Positions 39,164-48,715 of a stretch of 64,000 bases of DNA are shown in pieces. The DNA comes from Aerococcaceae bacterium NML190073 (GTDB lineage: Bacteria > Bacillota > Bacilli > Lactobacillales > Aerococcaceae), in the NCBI GenBank assembly GCA_026131555.1, contig JAMXJH010000003.1, positions 1 through 64,000 of the forward strand, in the 5' to 3' direction. The notes under the pieces are model-generated. The model did not search any database. It was not told the origin of the DNA and was given only the letters and a program-made list of their open reading frames with translations. A program made the position numbers and the translations under genes. Positions within the stretch are counted from its first letter, which is position 1. Each line of letters opens with the position of its first letter.

Positions 39164-39802
39164 TCACGGGATATAAGGAATGTCAATGGTTTGTTCACCT
39201 AATATTTCAAGTGAGAATTCTCCATTGAATCGTTCGTTCAAATGCTGTTGCAATGCATCCATATCAGTGAGGTGAACAGCAAATTGATAAGTCACGCAGT
39301 CTGTGTATTGCGTTTCTAGAATGCTAACCGGTAGATCCGTTTGGGTGAGGAAATAATTGAAGCTGTCGATTTGTGCATAGGAAAGGTTCAATTTGCCAAT
39401 AATTTGCGAAATATTTTGAATAATATTCGCTTGTTCCAGTGCATGGCTCACCGCTTGTCCATATGCACGAATTAAACCTCCAGCGCCGAGTTTTGTACCG
39501 CCAAAATAACGCACAACAACTGCTAGAATATACGTTAATTGACGTTGTTTGAGAACTTCTAACATCGGCACCCCAGCTGTACCGGCAGGTTCGCCATCAT
39601 CGCTCATTTTTTGGACAGAAGCATTTTCGTTGAGGATGTAGGCGTAGCAGCGATGAGTAGCTTTATAATGTTCTTTGCGCAATTGAGTGAGATGTGCATC
39701 AGCTTCTTCGACGTTCTTCACGGGAAAAAGATAACAAATAAAGCGAGATTTCTTAATGTCGATTTCGTGCACACAAGGTGCTTGGATACTTAAATAATTC
39801 AT
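39164..39802 (-). CDS. yvyE: YigZ/YvyE family protein (IMPACT-like)
   Basis: A 212-aa member of the UPF0029 family. The first 120 residues have the typical KKSRFICYLFPV, SDDGEPAGTAGVPMLEVL and VRYFGGTKLGAGGLIRAYG motifs. The C-terminal 80 residues are the DUF1949-type ferredoxin-like domain. The biochemical role is not settled; links to translation control have been proposed for relatives. It is the first host gene right of the prophage and is divergent from degV. Confidence 0.93.
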   Translation of the reverse strand: MNYLSIQAPCVHEIDIKKSRFICYLFPVKNVEEADAHLTQLRKEHYKATHRCYAYILNENASVQKMSDDGEPAGTAGVPMLEVLKQRQLTYILAVVVRYFGGTKLGAGGLIRAYGQAVSHALEQANIIQNISQIIGKLNLSYAQIDSFNYFLTQTDLPVSILETQYTDCVTYQFAVHLTDMDALQQHLNERFNGEFSLEILGEQTIDIPYIP

Positions 39803-39924
39803 CTGAAGAGTCCTTTCCGTATTCTATCACCAATAGTTTAGTAGATGGTAGCGGCGAAAACAAGACACAAGCTATTTTTTTTGGTATAATATTGAGGAAT
39901 TTATACTCTAAAAGGAGATCGTTT

Positions 39925-40794
39925 ATGAAGTCAGCAATTATTGTAGATAGTACGGCATATTTAGATGAAAGACTGTCCGGGCATCCCGACGTTTATACGG
40001 TTAACTTGTCTGTTCACTTCCATGATGGTAGTGATTTAGTGGATACGGCAAATTATGAAGAACAGCAGGCTTTTTATGCGCGACTATTGAAAGAAACACA
40101 TTTACCAACAACTTCACAACCGAAACCGGGTGATTATTACGCGCTATTAGACCGATTGATAGAAGCCGACTACGAAGTGGTGTATTGTGTGCATTTATCA
40201 AGTGCAATCAGCGGGACGTTTCAAACGGCACAAATGATTACGGATGAGTACAAAGATAAACTGACGATTTATTGCGTAAACTCTAAGGCGGCGTCGATTG
40301 TGATGGGACGAATGGTTGAACAGGCGCTTGATGATATTCAAAAAGGTTTAGCCCCATCTGAAGTACACGAACATTTAACATGGTTCGCCAACGAATCACG
40401 AGTGTACTTAATGGTGGAGGATTTGAATAACCTTGTGAAAGGTGGACGTCTCAGCGCCACAAGTGCCTTTCTAGGAGGCATGCTCAAAATTCGTCCGCTC
40501 CTTTATTTCGATGCAGCAGGAAAAATAACATTATTTGAAAAAATTCGTACGAATAAGAAAGTATATCGCCGTTGGCATGAATTAATTGAAGAGTCTTTAG
40601 CGAAATACCCGCAAGGTGTTCGCGTTGCTTTTGCGCATGGAGATGCATTGGCAGAAATTGAAGAAGTCAAACAAGAATTGTCACAATCCTTCCCGCAAGT
40701 AAACTTCAGTATCGGTAGTTTGGGGCCGGTTGTTGGAGCTCATACAGGCAAAGGTGTTAAAGGTATGGGCATCATGCCGAATTTACCACAATAA
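39925..40794 (+). CDS. degV: DegV family fatty-acid-binding protein
   Basis: A 289-aa protein. DegV/FakB proteins present fatty acids to the kinase FakA for phospholipid synthesis. Typical motifs are IIVDSTAYL at the start, LPTTSQPKPGDYYA, HLSSAISGTFQTAQ, and LNNLVKGGRLS. The ATG at 39925 follows AAAAGGAG; a longer frame begins outside any ribosome site. A TATAAT hexamer is at 39885. A terminator follows. Confidence 0.92.
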   Translation: MKSAIIVDSTAYLDERLSGHPDVYTVNLSVHFHDGSDLVDTANYEEQQAFYARLLKETHLPTTSQPKPGDYYALLDRLIEADYEVVYCVHLSSAISGTFQTAQMITDEYKDKLTIYCVNSKAASIVMGRMVEQALDDIQKGLAPSEVHEHLTWFANESRVYLMVEDLNNLVKGGRLSATSAFLGGMLKIRPLLYFDAAGKITLFEKIRTNKKVYRRWHELIEESLAKYPQGVRVAFAHGDALAEIEEVKQELSQSFPQVNFSIGSLGPVVGAHTGKGVKGMGIMPNLPQ

Positions 40795-40800
40795 TTCTAA

Positions 40801-40828
40801 AAAAAGTCGCTGGTTTCAGCGGCTTTTT
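40801..40828 (+). terminator. Terminator after degV
   Basis: AAAAAGTCGCTG / CAGCGGCTTTTT, a 12-bp stem with one G-T pair and loop GTTT. Confidence 0.85.
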
Positions 40829-40856
40829 GTGTATTTATTAAGAGAGGTGGTAATAA

Positions 40857-42215
40857 ATGGAGAAATTATTGATGGGGCGCTTACTGACACGTCACGAGGT
40901 ATCTCGCCAATTGGAAGGGAATCAAGAAGAGAATAAAACGGAAACTATCCGAAATCGATTGAAGCGAATAGAAGGCATCATTGAACAAAACGGCGCATAT
41001 CTTTGTCAGCGTTGTGGTTGCACACATGATTTTGCTTATATTCCGCATACAGAGCGTCGTTATTGTTTGAATTGCTTGAATTTAGGGCGGGTGGCACAAG
41101 GAGAATACCTATATTATTTAGAGGGGCATGTGGAGTGGACACCTCCGCAGGAGATATTAACATGGCATGGAACTTTATCGGCGGAACAATCGCGGGCTTC
41201 TGCGGAGTTGTTGGCGAGTTTAGGCGATGAGCGTCCACATTTGGTTTATGCCGTGACGGGTGCCGGCAAAACAGAGATGATTTTTTCTGTGATTGCACGT
41301 GTTCTGCAAAGCGGTGGACGTGTATGTATTGCGAGTCCACGGGTAGATGTTTGCTTGGAATTATTTCCAAGGGTGCGAGCAGCCTTCGCTCAAGTGGAGG
41401 CACAGTTGCTATATGGTGGGCAAAGCGAAGAATACAAATGGACGCCTCTGGTTGTCGCGACAACGCATCAATTATGGCGTTTTTCACAGGCTTTTGATTT
41501 GGTCATTGTAGATGAAGTGGATGCTTTTCCTTATGTGAATGATGAGAGCCTACATTATGGTGTTCGACGTGCGCTTCGCCAGAAGAGCAGTAAACTTATC
41601 TTTTTGACGGCGACGCCAGATAAGCGTTTGTTTTTGGATATGAAAACCCAACAGGTAACTACAACGATTTTGCCAGCACGTTATCATGGTTTCGCCTTGC
41701 CGGAGCCGCAATTTGTTTGGTTGGGAAACTGGCGTACGGCATTGAGTAAGCAACAACGTTCTTCACGTTTTTTCAAAGTGTTGGCGGATTTTTTGGCGGG
41801 AGAGGGCGTGAAGTTGATCTTTATGTCGGACATTCGTTTGGCGGAAGAATTGTATGCTTTGTTAGCGAGTTGGTGGCCACAGTATCGTTTAGCTTGTGTT
41901 CATTCACAAGATGAGAAACGCAAAGAAAAAGTAGAGCGCTTACGTGTCGGCGAACTAGATGGACTTATTTCAACGACAATTCTTGAAAGGGGCGTGACAT
42001 TTACCAATTGTCAAGTGTGCGTGATTGGAGCCGAAGATGCGACATATACGGAGTCAACACTCGTACAAATTAGCGGACGCGTGGGAAGGAAGGCGGATTT
42101 TCCAACGGGCAGGCTATGGTACGGACACTACGGTATTAGTCGAGCGATGAAGGAAGCGCGTCAACAAATTCAACAGATGAATCAACGCGCGAGAGAGCGA
42201 GGTCTGATACAATGA
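40857..42215 (+). CDS. comFA: Competence helicase ComFA
   Basis: A 452-aa DEAD-box-type ATPase that pulls incoming DNA during transformation. A zinc-finger-like part near residues 45-75 has CQRCGC and CLNCLN. Motifs of the motor are TGAGKTEM, the DEVDAF box and TATPDKRL, then the C-terminal helicase half with ISGRVGRK. It starts with GAGAGGTGG and overlaps comFC, as in other Bacilli. Host competence is suggested but other genes are not in the window. Confidence 0.93.
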   Translation: MEKLLMGRLLTRHEVSRQLEGNQEENKTETIRNRLKRIEGIIEQNGAYLCQRCGCTHDFAYIPHTERRYCLNCLNLGRVAQGEYLYYLEGHVEWTPPQEILTWHGTLSAEQSRASAELLASLGDERPHLVYAVTGAGKTEMIFSVIARVLQSGGRVCIASPRVDVCLELFPRVRAAFAQVEAQLLYGGQSEEYKWTPLVVATTHQLWRFSQAFDLVIVDEVDAFPYVNDESLHYGVRRALRQKSSKLIFLTATPDKRLFLDMKTQQVTTTILPARYHGFALPEPQFVWLGNWRTALSKQQRSSRFFKVLADFLAGEGVKLIFMSDIRLAEELYALLASWWPQYRLACVHSQDEKRKEKVERLRVGELDGLISTTILERGVTFTNCQVCVIGAEDATYTESTLVQISGRVGRKADFPTGRLWYGHYGISRAMKEARQQIQQMNQRARERGLIQ

Positions 42216-42958
42216 ATTGTTTGTTATGCGGAGAGCAGACTCTGTACGATTTACACTGGCAAGATATTTGGCAATGGCGACAGATTGAAGTGAATTGTCT
42301 ATGCGAAAAATGTCGTGCAACCTTCTGTCAGTATCCATATGAAACAAATGGTTGTAGTGGTTGTGGGCGCCTTTTAGACGGGCAGGAGGTGTTTACAACA
42401 GCATATTACGTGGAAAATATGGCATATTGCTATGACTGTCATCGTTGGTTAGAGCAGTATCCAAGCTGTTTAGTCAAACATACGGCTTTACTGGTTTATA
42501 ATGAGAGTGTGCGCGAGTGGTTATATCAATATAAATATCGTGCCGACGCTCGACTAGCGCAAGCTGTTGCGCCCTATTTGCATGCTTTTTATCGGGAATA
42601 TTCTAACTGTACGTGGATTGTGTTGCCGAGTTCGCCGAAGAGTATTGAAGAACGAGGTTTTCATGCAACAGGATATTTGTTGGATAGGGCAGAAATCCCC
42701 TATATCTGTCCGTTTGAGTATATAGGCGATGGACGAAAACAAGCTCGCAAAAATCGTCAGGAACGTCTCGCGCTGGAGCAACCTTTTGCGTTATGTGTCG
42801 ACAAGCTGGCGTTAGCTTCATCAACACAATGGCTAATATTTGATGATGTTTATACAACGGGTGCGACTTTGCTAAAAGCGAAGGAATTGTTGTACGCATG
42901 TGTACCCGATAAGACGCAAGTTTCCAGCGTCAGTTTGGCACGAGATACATTGCAGTGA
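42212..42958 (+). CDS. comFC: Competence protein ComFC
   Basis: A 248-aa phosphoribosyltransferase-like protein that helps ComFA. Cysteines near the N-terminus (CLLCGEQ, CEKC, CSGCGRLL) make a zinc site. The phosphoribosyl-pyrophosphate motif is WLIFDDVYTTGATL near 205-220. Translation is coupled to comFA by ATGA. After the stop a 519-bp gap holds a CRISPR relic and the hpf promoter. Confidence 0.92.
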   Translation: MNCLLCGEQTLYDLHWQDIWQWRQIEVNCLCEKCRATFCQYPYETNGCSGCGRLLDGQEVFTTAYYVENMAYCYDCHRWLEQYPSCLVKHTALLVYNESVREWLYQYKYRADARLAQAVAPYLHAFYREYSNCTWIVLPSSPKSIEERGFHATGYLLDRAEIPYICPFEYIGDGRKQARKNRQERLALEQPFALCVDKLALASSTQWLIFDDVYTTGATLLKAKELLYACVPDKTQVSSVSLARDTLQ

Positions 42959-43005
42959 ATTACTGCGTAACAACGTAAGACTTTCACTATAAAAATACAC
43001 TTCTA

Positions 43006-43094
43006 CTATTACCCGCACACGCGGGGGTGATCCACGCCTTCTTTCTCAATATGCTGTTTTGCTTTGCTATTACCCGCACACGCGGGGGCAGAGA
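43006..43094. CRISPR. Two-repeat CRISPR relic of type I-E form
   Basis: Two repeats begin CTATTACCCGCACACGCGGG and are identical for 22 nt (43006 and 43067). The first runs on to GGTGATCC for a 28-nt repeat. The second decays after GGGGG, as a terminal repeat often does. The single spacer is 33 nt (43034-43066), so the period is 61 bp, the normal value for type I-E. The CCCGC/GCGGG arms form the hairpin typical of these repeats. No cas genes are in the window. Confidence 0.75.
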
Positions 43095-43355
43095 GGGTTG
43101 TTATAAATTGTATATTTGTAAGGCAGAGTTTGAAGTTTAGTTTGTTAAATGTGAACATGATATATCGGTTATGTTGTAAGTTTTGGGCTATGCGAGATTA
43201 TACTGGGAGAAATGCGAATCACTATAAGAGTTTGGAAATAAGACACAAAGAGCCTGCTTTTTGAATATGGATGGATAAATGGGATGTACTTAGAGGAAAA
43301 AAGGAACGTACATGCGGTATATCTAAATCGAGCTACTATTTTTTCATGATTACGT

Positions 43356-43384
43356 TTCCAAATTTAATTTTGTTGTGGTATAAT
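43356..43384 (+). promoter_or_regulatory. hpf promoter
   Basis: TATAAT at 43379 preceded by TGTGG, with TTCCAA 17 bp upstream as a weak -35. It lies 94 bp before the hpf start. Confidence 0.6.
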
Positions 43385-43477
43385 GTAACCAATCACAAGA
43401 ACTAGTTGCTTATGATGCTTTCAAAAAGACGTGCACATTTTTTTGGAAGAGAATATATGGGAAATGAGGGATTCAGT

Positions 43478-44041
43478 ATGTTTAACTATAATGTTCGTGG
43501 AGAGAATATCGAAGTAACGAAAGCAATTCGAGACTACGCAGAGAAGAAGGTAGGCAAGCTAGTACGTTTCTTCGATGATGTACCTGATGCGACAGCATAT
43601 GTGAATTTGAAAGTATATCCAGACAAAACAGCAAAAGCGGAAGTAACGATTCCGTTATCATTCTTAGTGTTGCGCGCTGAGGAAACAACAGCGGATTTAT
43701 ATGCAAGTATCGATTTGGTGGTTGATAAATTAGAGCGGCAAGTTCGAAAATACAAAACTAAAATCCATCGTAAATCACGCGATAAAGGATTCGATGGCAT
43801 TGTAGATTTGAGTGCGTTTGCCGAAGAAGTAAAAGATATTCAACCAGAGGAATCGGAATTAAATATTGTACGTTCCAAGCGGGTAAACTTGAAACCGATG
43901 GACAGCGAGGAAGCTGTTTTGCAAATGAATATGCTAGGACATGATTTCTTCATCTACACAGATGCTGAAACCGATGAGATTAATATCGTGTATCGTCGTA
44001 AAGACGGACGTTATGGTCTAATTGAAACAGCTGCTCTTTAA
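43478..44041 (+). CDS. hpf: Long-form ribosome hibernation promoting factor
   Basis: A 187-aa protein that dimerises ribosomes in stationary phase. The N-terminal domain (MFNYNVRGENIEVTKAIRDY, KVGKLVRFF) binds the 30S subunit. The C-terminal domain (IVRSKRVNLKPMDSEEAVLQMN, GHDFFIYTDAETDEINIVYRR) forms the dimer. The start at 43478 follows GAGGG; a longer frame is rejected because the family begins here. Upstream of secA, a common pairing in Bacilli. Confidence 0.95.
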   Translation: MFNYNVRGENIEVTKAIRDYAEKKVGKLVRFFDDVPDATAYVNLKVYPDKTAKAEVTIPLSFLVLRAEETTADLYASIDLVVDKLERQVRKYKTKIHRKSRDKGFDGIVDLSAFAEEVKDIQPEESELNIVRSKRVNLKPMDSEEAVLQMNMLGHDFFIYTDAETDEINIVYRRKDGRYGLIETAAL

Positions 44042-44052
44042 TTTTATGAATA

Positions 44053-44089
44053 AAAACCACCTAATTTTCGTATAATTAGGTGGTTTTTT
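44053..44089 (+). terminator. Terminator after hpf
   Basis: AAAACCACCTAATT / AATTAGGTGGTTTT, a 14-bp perfect stem with a T-run. Confidence 0.9.
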
Positions 44090-44090
44090 G

Positions 44091-44119
44091 TTCAAATCAT
44101 AAAGAAAAAGTGATATAAT
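44091..44119 (+). promoter_or_regulatory. secA promoter
   Basis: TATAAT at 44114 with TGA before it and TTCAAA 17 bp upstream. The transcript would have a leader of about 70 nt. Confidence 0.6.
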
Positions 44120-44194
44120 GAGGCGTGAGTGTTTATTTGAACCAAAAGAGAAACCATACACTACTATTTATATTGAAGCAAAAGGAGCAGAATA

Positions 44195-46579
44195 ATGGCG
44201 AATTTTCTAAGAGGATTATTTGAGAACGATAAAGCTGAATTGCGCCGTACAGGTAAAATGGCGGATGCAGTAATGGCTTTAGAACCAAAATATAAAGCAA
44301 TGTCAGATGCAGAGCTGGCGAATATGACAGTTGTCTTCAAGGAGCGTTTGGCAAAGGGTGAAACATTAGACGATATTCTAATCGATGCGTTTGCGGTAGT
44401 TCGTGAAGCGGATCACCGCGTATTGGGATTGTTGCCTTACCGTGTACAGATTCAAGGTGGAATTGTGATTCATGGTGGTAACATCGCTGAGATGAGAACA
44501 GGTGAAGGTAAAACATTGACCGAAACAATGCCGGTATACTTGAATGCATTGACAGGTAAAGGTGTTCACGTTGTAACCGTCAACGAATACTTGGCGACAC
44601 GTGACTCGAAAGAGATGGGAGAGGTCTACCGTTTCTTAGGGCTAACAGTCGGTTTGAACTTGAACAGCATGAATCCGGCTGAGAAGCGTGCAGCATACAA
44701 TTGCGATATTACATATAGCACCAACAATGAATTAGGTTTCGATTACTTGCGCGACAACATGGTGGTATACAAGGAGCAAATGGTACAGCGTCCATTGCAC
44801 TTTGCGGTCGTCGATGAGGTGGATTCTATCTTAATTGATGAAGCGCGAACACCGCTGATTATTTCCGGTCAAGCTGAGAAATCAACCGCTCTTTATACGC
44901 GTGCGGACTATTTTGCAAAAGGTTTAATTGCGGATGAAGATTATACAATTGATTTGACATCTAAAACGATTGCTTTGACAGACCAAGGAGTAGACAAAGC
45001 AGAGAAAGTTTTCCGTTTACCTAACTTATACGATGTGGATAATACAGCGTTAGTGCATCACATTGACCAAGCATTGCGCGCAAACTACATTATGTTACAC
45101 GATATTGATTACGTTGTTGATGAAGGGAAAGTGAAGATTGTCGATCCGTTTACGGGACGTATTATGGATGGGCGTCGTTATTCTGACGGCTTGCACCAAG
45201 CAATTGAAGCCAAAGAGGGCGTAGAAATCGAAGACGAATCGAAGACTATGGCAACCATTACCTTCCAGAATTACTTCCGTATGTATGAGAAATTATCTGG
45301 AATGACAGGAACTGCTAAGACAGAGGAAGAAGAATTCCGTGAAATTTACGGCATGAACGTCGTGGCAATTCCAACTAACCGTCCGGTACAACGTGTGGAT
45401 GCAGCTGACCAATTGTATCCAAATTTGAAATCTAAGTTCAAAGCAGTGGTAAAAGACATTAAAGAACGCCATGCAAAAGGACAGCCGATTCTAGTCGGTA
45501 CAGTAGCAGTCGAAACGTCAGAATACTTGTCGAAATTATTGACGGCGGAAGGCATTCCGCACGAAGTATTAAACGCTAAAAACCATTTCAAAGAAGCCGA
45601 AATTGTTATGCAAGCAGGACAACGCGGTGCAGTCACAATCGCGACTAACATGGCGGGACGTGGTACCGACATTAAGCTAGGTAGCGGAGTAAAAGAATTA
45701 GGTGGTTTATGTGTTATCGGAACAGAACGTCACGAATCACGCCGTATTGATAATCAGTTGCGTGGACGTTCAGGTCGCCAAGGCGATCCGGGGGCATCAC
45801 AATTCTATCTTTCATTGGAAGATGACTTGATGCGCCGTTTCGGTTCAGAGCGTATCCAGGCTTTATGGCAAAGACTTAACGTGAGTGACGAAGAATTGGA
45901 AGAAATGGCAATTCAAAGTAAGTTGTTGTCTAAGCAAGTAGAATCTGCGCAAACACGCGTGGAAGGAAATAACTATGACACGCGCAAAAACGTCCTTGAA
46001 TACGACGAAGTAATGCGTGAACAACGTGAAGTTATTTACGGGCAGCGTCAACAAGTCATTCAAGCAACTGACAGTCTGACAGAAGTTGTGAAAGGTATGA
46101 TTCGCCGTACGATTGAACGCGAAGTCGCAACAGCAACCGAAGCAGAGAAGAAAGCATGGGACTTAGAAACGTTGAAAGACTTTGCGCAAAACAACTTATT
46201 CCGTCCTGACGAGGTAAAAATTTCTGACTTGCAAGGCAAATCAGAAACAGAATTAGTCAACTTCTTATATGATAAAGCAGTCAAAGTATACGAAGCTAAG
46301 TTAGCAGAATTGAATCCGGCGCAAGCTTTGGAATTTGAGAAAGTGATTATCTTGAAAGTAGTTGACGGTAAATGGACAGATCATATTGATACAATGGATC
46401 ATTTGCGTCAAGGTGTAGGTTTGCGTGCGTATGCGCAGACAAACCCACTGACAGAATATCAAACAGAAGGCTATGAACGTTTCCAAGAAATGGTTGCATC
46501 AATAGAGTATGATGTGACACGCTTTGTGATGAAAGCACAAATTCGTCAAAACTTAGAACGCGAACAAGTCGCACAATAA
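44195..46579 (+). CDS. secA: Preprotein translocase ATPase SecA
   Basis: A 794-aa motor that drives protein export through SecYEG. Motifs: MRTGEGKT Walker [37 protein letters not shown]-like [15 protein letters not shown], and [13 protein letters not shown]. The usual C-terminal zinc-binding cysteine tail is absent; it ends [10 protein letters not shown]. Members without this tail are known. No prfB follows within the window, though that gene often does in Bacilli. Confidence 0.96.
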   Translation: MANFLRGLFENDKAELRRTGKMADAVMALEPKYKAMSDAELANMTVVFKERLAKGETLDDILIDAFAVVREADHRVLGLLPYRVQIQGGIVIHGGNIAEMRTGEGKTLTETMPVYLNALTGKGVHVVTVNEYLATRDSKEMGEVYRFLGLTVGLNLNSMNPAEKRAAYNCDITYSTNNELGFDYLRDNMVVYKEQMVQRPLHFAVVDEVDSILIDEARTPLIISGQAEKSTALYTRADYFAKGLIADEDYTIDLTSKTIALTDQGVDKAEKVFRLPNLYDVDNTALVHHIDQALRANYIMLHDIDYVVDEGKVKIVDPFTGRIMDGRRYSDGLHQAIEAKEGVEIEDESKTMATITFQNYFRMYEKLSGMTGTAKTEEEEFREIYGMNVVAIPTNRPVQRVDAADQLYPNLKSKFKAVVKDIKERHAKGQPILVGTVAVETSEYLSKLLTAEGIPHEVLNAKNHFKEAEIVMQAGQRGAVTIATNMAGRGTDIKLGSGVKELGGLCVIGTERHESRRIDNQLRGRSGRQGDPGASQFYLSLEDDLMRRFGSERIQALWQRLNVSDEELEEMAIQSKLLSKQVESAQTRVEGNNYDTRKNVLEYDEVMREQREVIYGQRQQVIQATDSLTEVVKGMIRRTIEREVATATEAEKKAWDLETLKDFAQNNLFRPDEVKISDLQGKSETELVNFLYDKAVKVYEAKLAELNPAQALEFEKVIILKVVDGKWTDHIDTMDHLRQGVGLRAYAQTNPLTEYQTEGYERFQEMVASIEYDVTRFVMKAQIRQNLEREQVAQ

Positions 46580-46596
46580 TTGATATGTTACTTAAC

Positions 46597-46630
46597 AAAG
46601 GGCAGGGAGTTACTTCCTTAGCCCTTTTTT
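46597..46630 (+). terminator. Terminator after secA
   Basis: AAAGGGC / GCCCTTT outer stem with an inner GGGAGT/ACTTCC pairing and a T-run. Confidence 0.85.
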
Positions 46631-46779
46631 GTATAAACATACAGGGAAAATCCTTCGGATTGAAATGCGTTGTGACCGATTTTGTAGAAGAGAGAGAAAG
46701 TGAGCAGCAGAATCGTTACCGAATGAGTAGAACTTATGTTATAATGGGAGAGGAAATCTAGGATAAGGGGGAACATATT

Positions 46780-47631
46780 ATGGAGTGGTTATCGCAGCTC
46801 TTAGCGGATAATCCGATAGTAAGGCTGTTGGATATCGCTATCGTGTGGTATATCGTTTATCGATTATTACTGTTTGCACGAGGCACACGTGCGATGAACT
46901 TAATCAAAGGCGTCGCAGTAATTATCGTAGCGAAATTTCTGAGTGCGACCATTGGTTTACATACAGTGGACTGGATATTAGGTCAGGTCATCTCTTGGGG
47001 TGTCGTGGCGATGATTATCTTGTTCCAACCGGAATTACGTAAAGGATTGGAAGTCATCGGGCGTGGCTTTACTCGTCAACGCAAAAATGCTAAGAATCCA
47101 AGCAGTAAATTGATTGATGAATTAGAAAAGAGTATCTTGTATATGTCTAAGCGTAAGATCGGCGCTTTAATTTCAATTGAAGCGAATGATTCCTTAGAAG
47201 AATATATTGAAACGGGAATTTTGCTGGATTCTGCTATTAGTAGCCAAATGCTTATCAATATTTTCATTCCGAATACACCATTGCACGATGGCGCCGTGAT
47301 ATTATCGGGTTATCGCATTGCAGCTGCTGGTTGCTACTTACCTTTATCGGATGATCAACTTATTCCTAAAGAGTTAGGGACACGTCACCGTGCTGCAATT
47401 GGCTTAGGAGAAGTTGCAGACCCGTTGACAATTGTGGTGTCTGAAGAAACAGGTGGTATCAGCCTGGTCAAAAAAGATCATTTTCATCGTAATGTGACAT
47501 CAAAGGAATTACGGGCGCTGCTGACACAATATTTAACTGTAGCAGAGGAAGAACTTGTCGAACGCGACTTATTCCAGTATGTACGCGATGCATTTACATC
47601 TAGTTTCAAACAGCGAGGTGATCGAGCATGA
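46780..47631 (+). CDS. cdaA: Diadenylate cyclase CdaA
   Basis: A 283-aa membrane enzyme making cyclic di-AMP. Three transmembrane segments lie in the first 90 residues. The DAC domain has the DGA motif in LHDGAVILS and the RHR motif in LGTRHRAAIGL, both needed for catalysis. A TATAAT is at 46740. It is the first gene of the conserved cdaA-cdaR-glmM operon; c-di-AMP controls osmolyte and potassium balance and wall stability. Confidence 0.96.
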   Translation: MEWLSQLLADNPIVRLLDIAIVWYIVYRLLLFARGTRAMNLIKGVAVIIVAKFLSATIGLHTVDWILGQVISWGVVAMIILFQPELRKGLEVIGRGFTRQRKNAKNPSSKLIDELEKSILYMSKRKIGALISIEANDSLEEYIETGILLDSAISSQMLINIFIPNTPLHDGAVILSGYRIAAAGCYLPLSDDQLIPKELGTRHRAAIGLGEVADPLTIVVSEETGGISLVKKDHFHRNVTSKELRALLTQYLTVAEEELVERDLFQYVRDAFTSSFKQRGDRA

Positions 47632-48686
47632 AAAAGCAACCTTTAATCAATAATATCTGGTTCATGCGAGGGGTATCTCTTATTTTTTCACTTATCCTTT
47701 TCGTGGCGGTTAGAGCCAGTACGACAAGTCAAGTTCAGAATCAGACTTATACGAGTGTAGCGTCTACAGAGACGATTGCGAATGTGCCGCTTCATTTGGG
47801 AGAACACGATGAAGATGTGTTTATTAGCAATGTGCCGGAAACAGTGATGGTTACGCTGGAAGGACCAAAGAATATTATTGCACAATTGACAACGGAGAAT
47901 TTCCAAGTAACAACCGAAGATTTCAAGAATCGCAATACAGGACAAACAACGCTACGTTTGACAGCCAAAGGGTTACCGGACAATGTCAACTACAAAGTAA
48001 CCCCGTCACAAATTAATGTAACGCTCTCACGTAAAAAGACAGTCACTCTACCGGTTGAATACGAAATCGCTGCTGATGCAATTGCGGATAATTACCAAGT
48101 GAGCGAAGTTATTTTGAATCCGGCGGAAGTTACTTTGACCGGCACCGAAGCGACGATTAATAAAATTGACAAAGTCTTCGTGCGGGTGACGACCAACCAA
48201 CCGCGTTCACGGAGCTTCACGGAGAAATATAAATTGCAAATTATTGATGCCTCAGGGAAATTGTTAGATATCAATGCGAGTACGAATATTATTACGACAA
48301 CAGTGAACATTGCCGCCAATTCCAAGGAAGTGGATTTGACGATAGTCCCAACAGGCGAGCAAGAGCAATTCGACTATCAATATGCATTTCCTGACACGAA
48401 CAAGGTGACTTTGCAAGCGCCGAGCGATGTATTAAACGCCGTTCAAAATGTGGCGGTGCGAGTTGATGTGTCGCAACTGACAACTCCCGCAACAGTGACA
48501 GGTTATTTGATGTTGCCGGAACAAGTAACGAGTGTAACACTTAAAGAAGTTCCTGTGCAAGTAACGATTGCACCTCGCAGTGAGGAAGGAACTTTATCAG
48601 AAGAAAGCAGTCGCGACTCTTCTGTTGAAAGTTCTGTAGAAACAGGAACATCCGATGAATCCGTTGGAGACTCTGAACGAGAATAA
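47628..48686 (+). CDS. cdaR: CdaA regulator CdaR (YbbR repeats)
   Basis: A 352-aa protein with one N-terminal transmembrane segment and about three YbbR-like beta domains outside the cell. It binds CdaA and adjusts c-di-AMP synthesis. A long acidic, serine-rich tail (EESSRDSSVESSVETG) ends the protein. Translation is coupled to cdaA by an ATGA overlap. Confidence 0.93.
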   Translation: MKKQPLINNIWFMRGVSLIFSLILFVAVRASTTSQVQNQTYTSVASTETIANVPLHLGEHDEDVFISNVPETVMVTLEGPKNIIAQLTTENFQVTTEDFKNRNTGQTTLRLTAKGLPDNVNYKVTPSQINVTLSRKKTVTLPVEYEIAADAIADNYQVSEVILNPAEVTLTGTEATINKIDKVFVRVTTNQPRSRSFTEKYKLQIIDASGKLLDINASTNIITTTVNIAANSKEVDLTIVPTGEQEQFDYQYAFPDTNKVTLQAPSDVLNAVQNVAVRVDVSQLTTPATVTGYLMLPEQVTSVTLKEVPVQVTIAPRSEEGTLSEESSRDSSVESSVETGTSDESVGDSERE

Positions 48687-48715
48687 AATAGATAATAAAT
48701 GAAGGGATTAAATAA

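Noticed and set aside
43034-43066. CRISPR spacer as a match to the resident prophage
   Set aside because: I saw no match on either strand while reading, but a proper alignment was not possible, so no claim is made.
43064-43264. 66-codon frame after the CRISPR relic
   Set aside because: It starts inside the spacer, has no ribosome site and odd composition. The gap 43095-43350 shows no convincing gene or known RNA.
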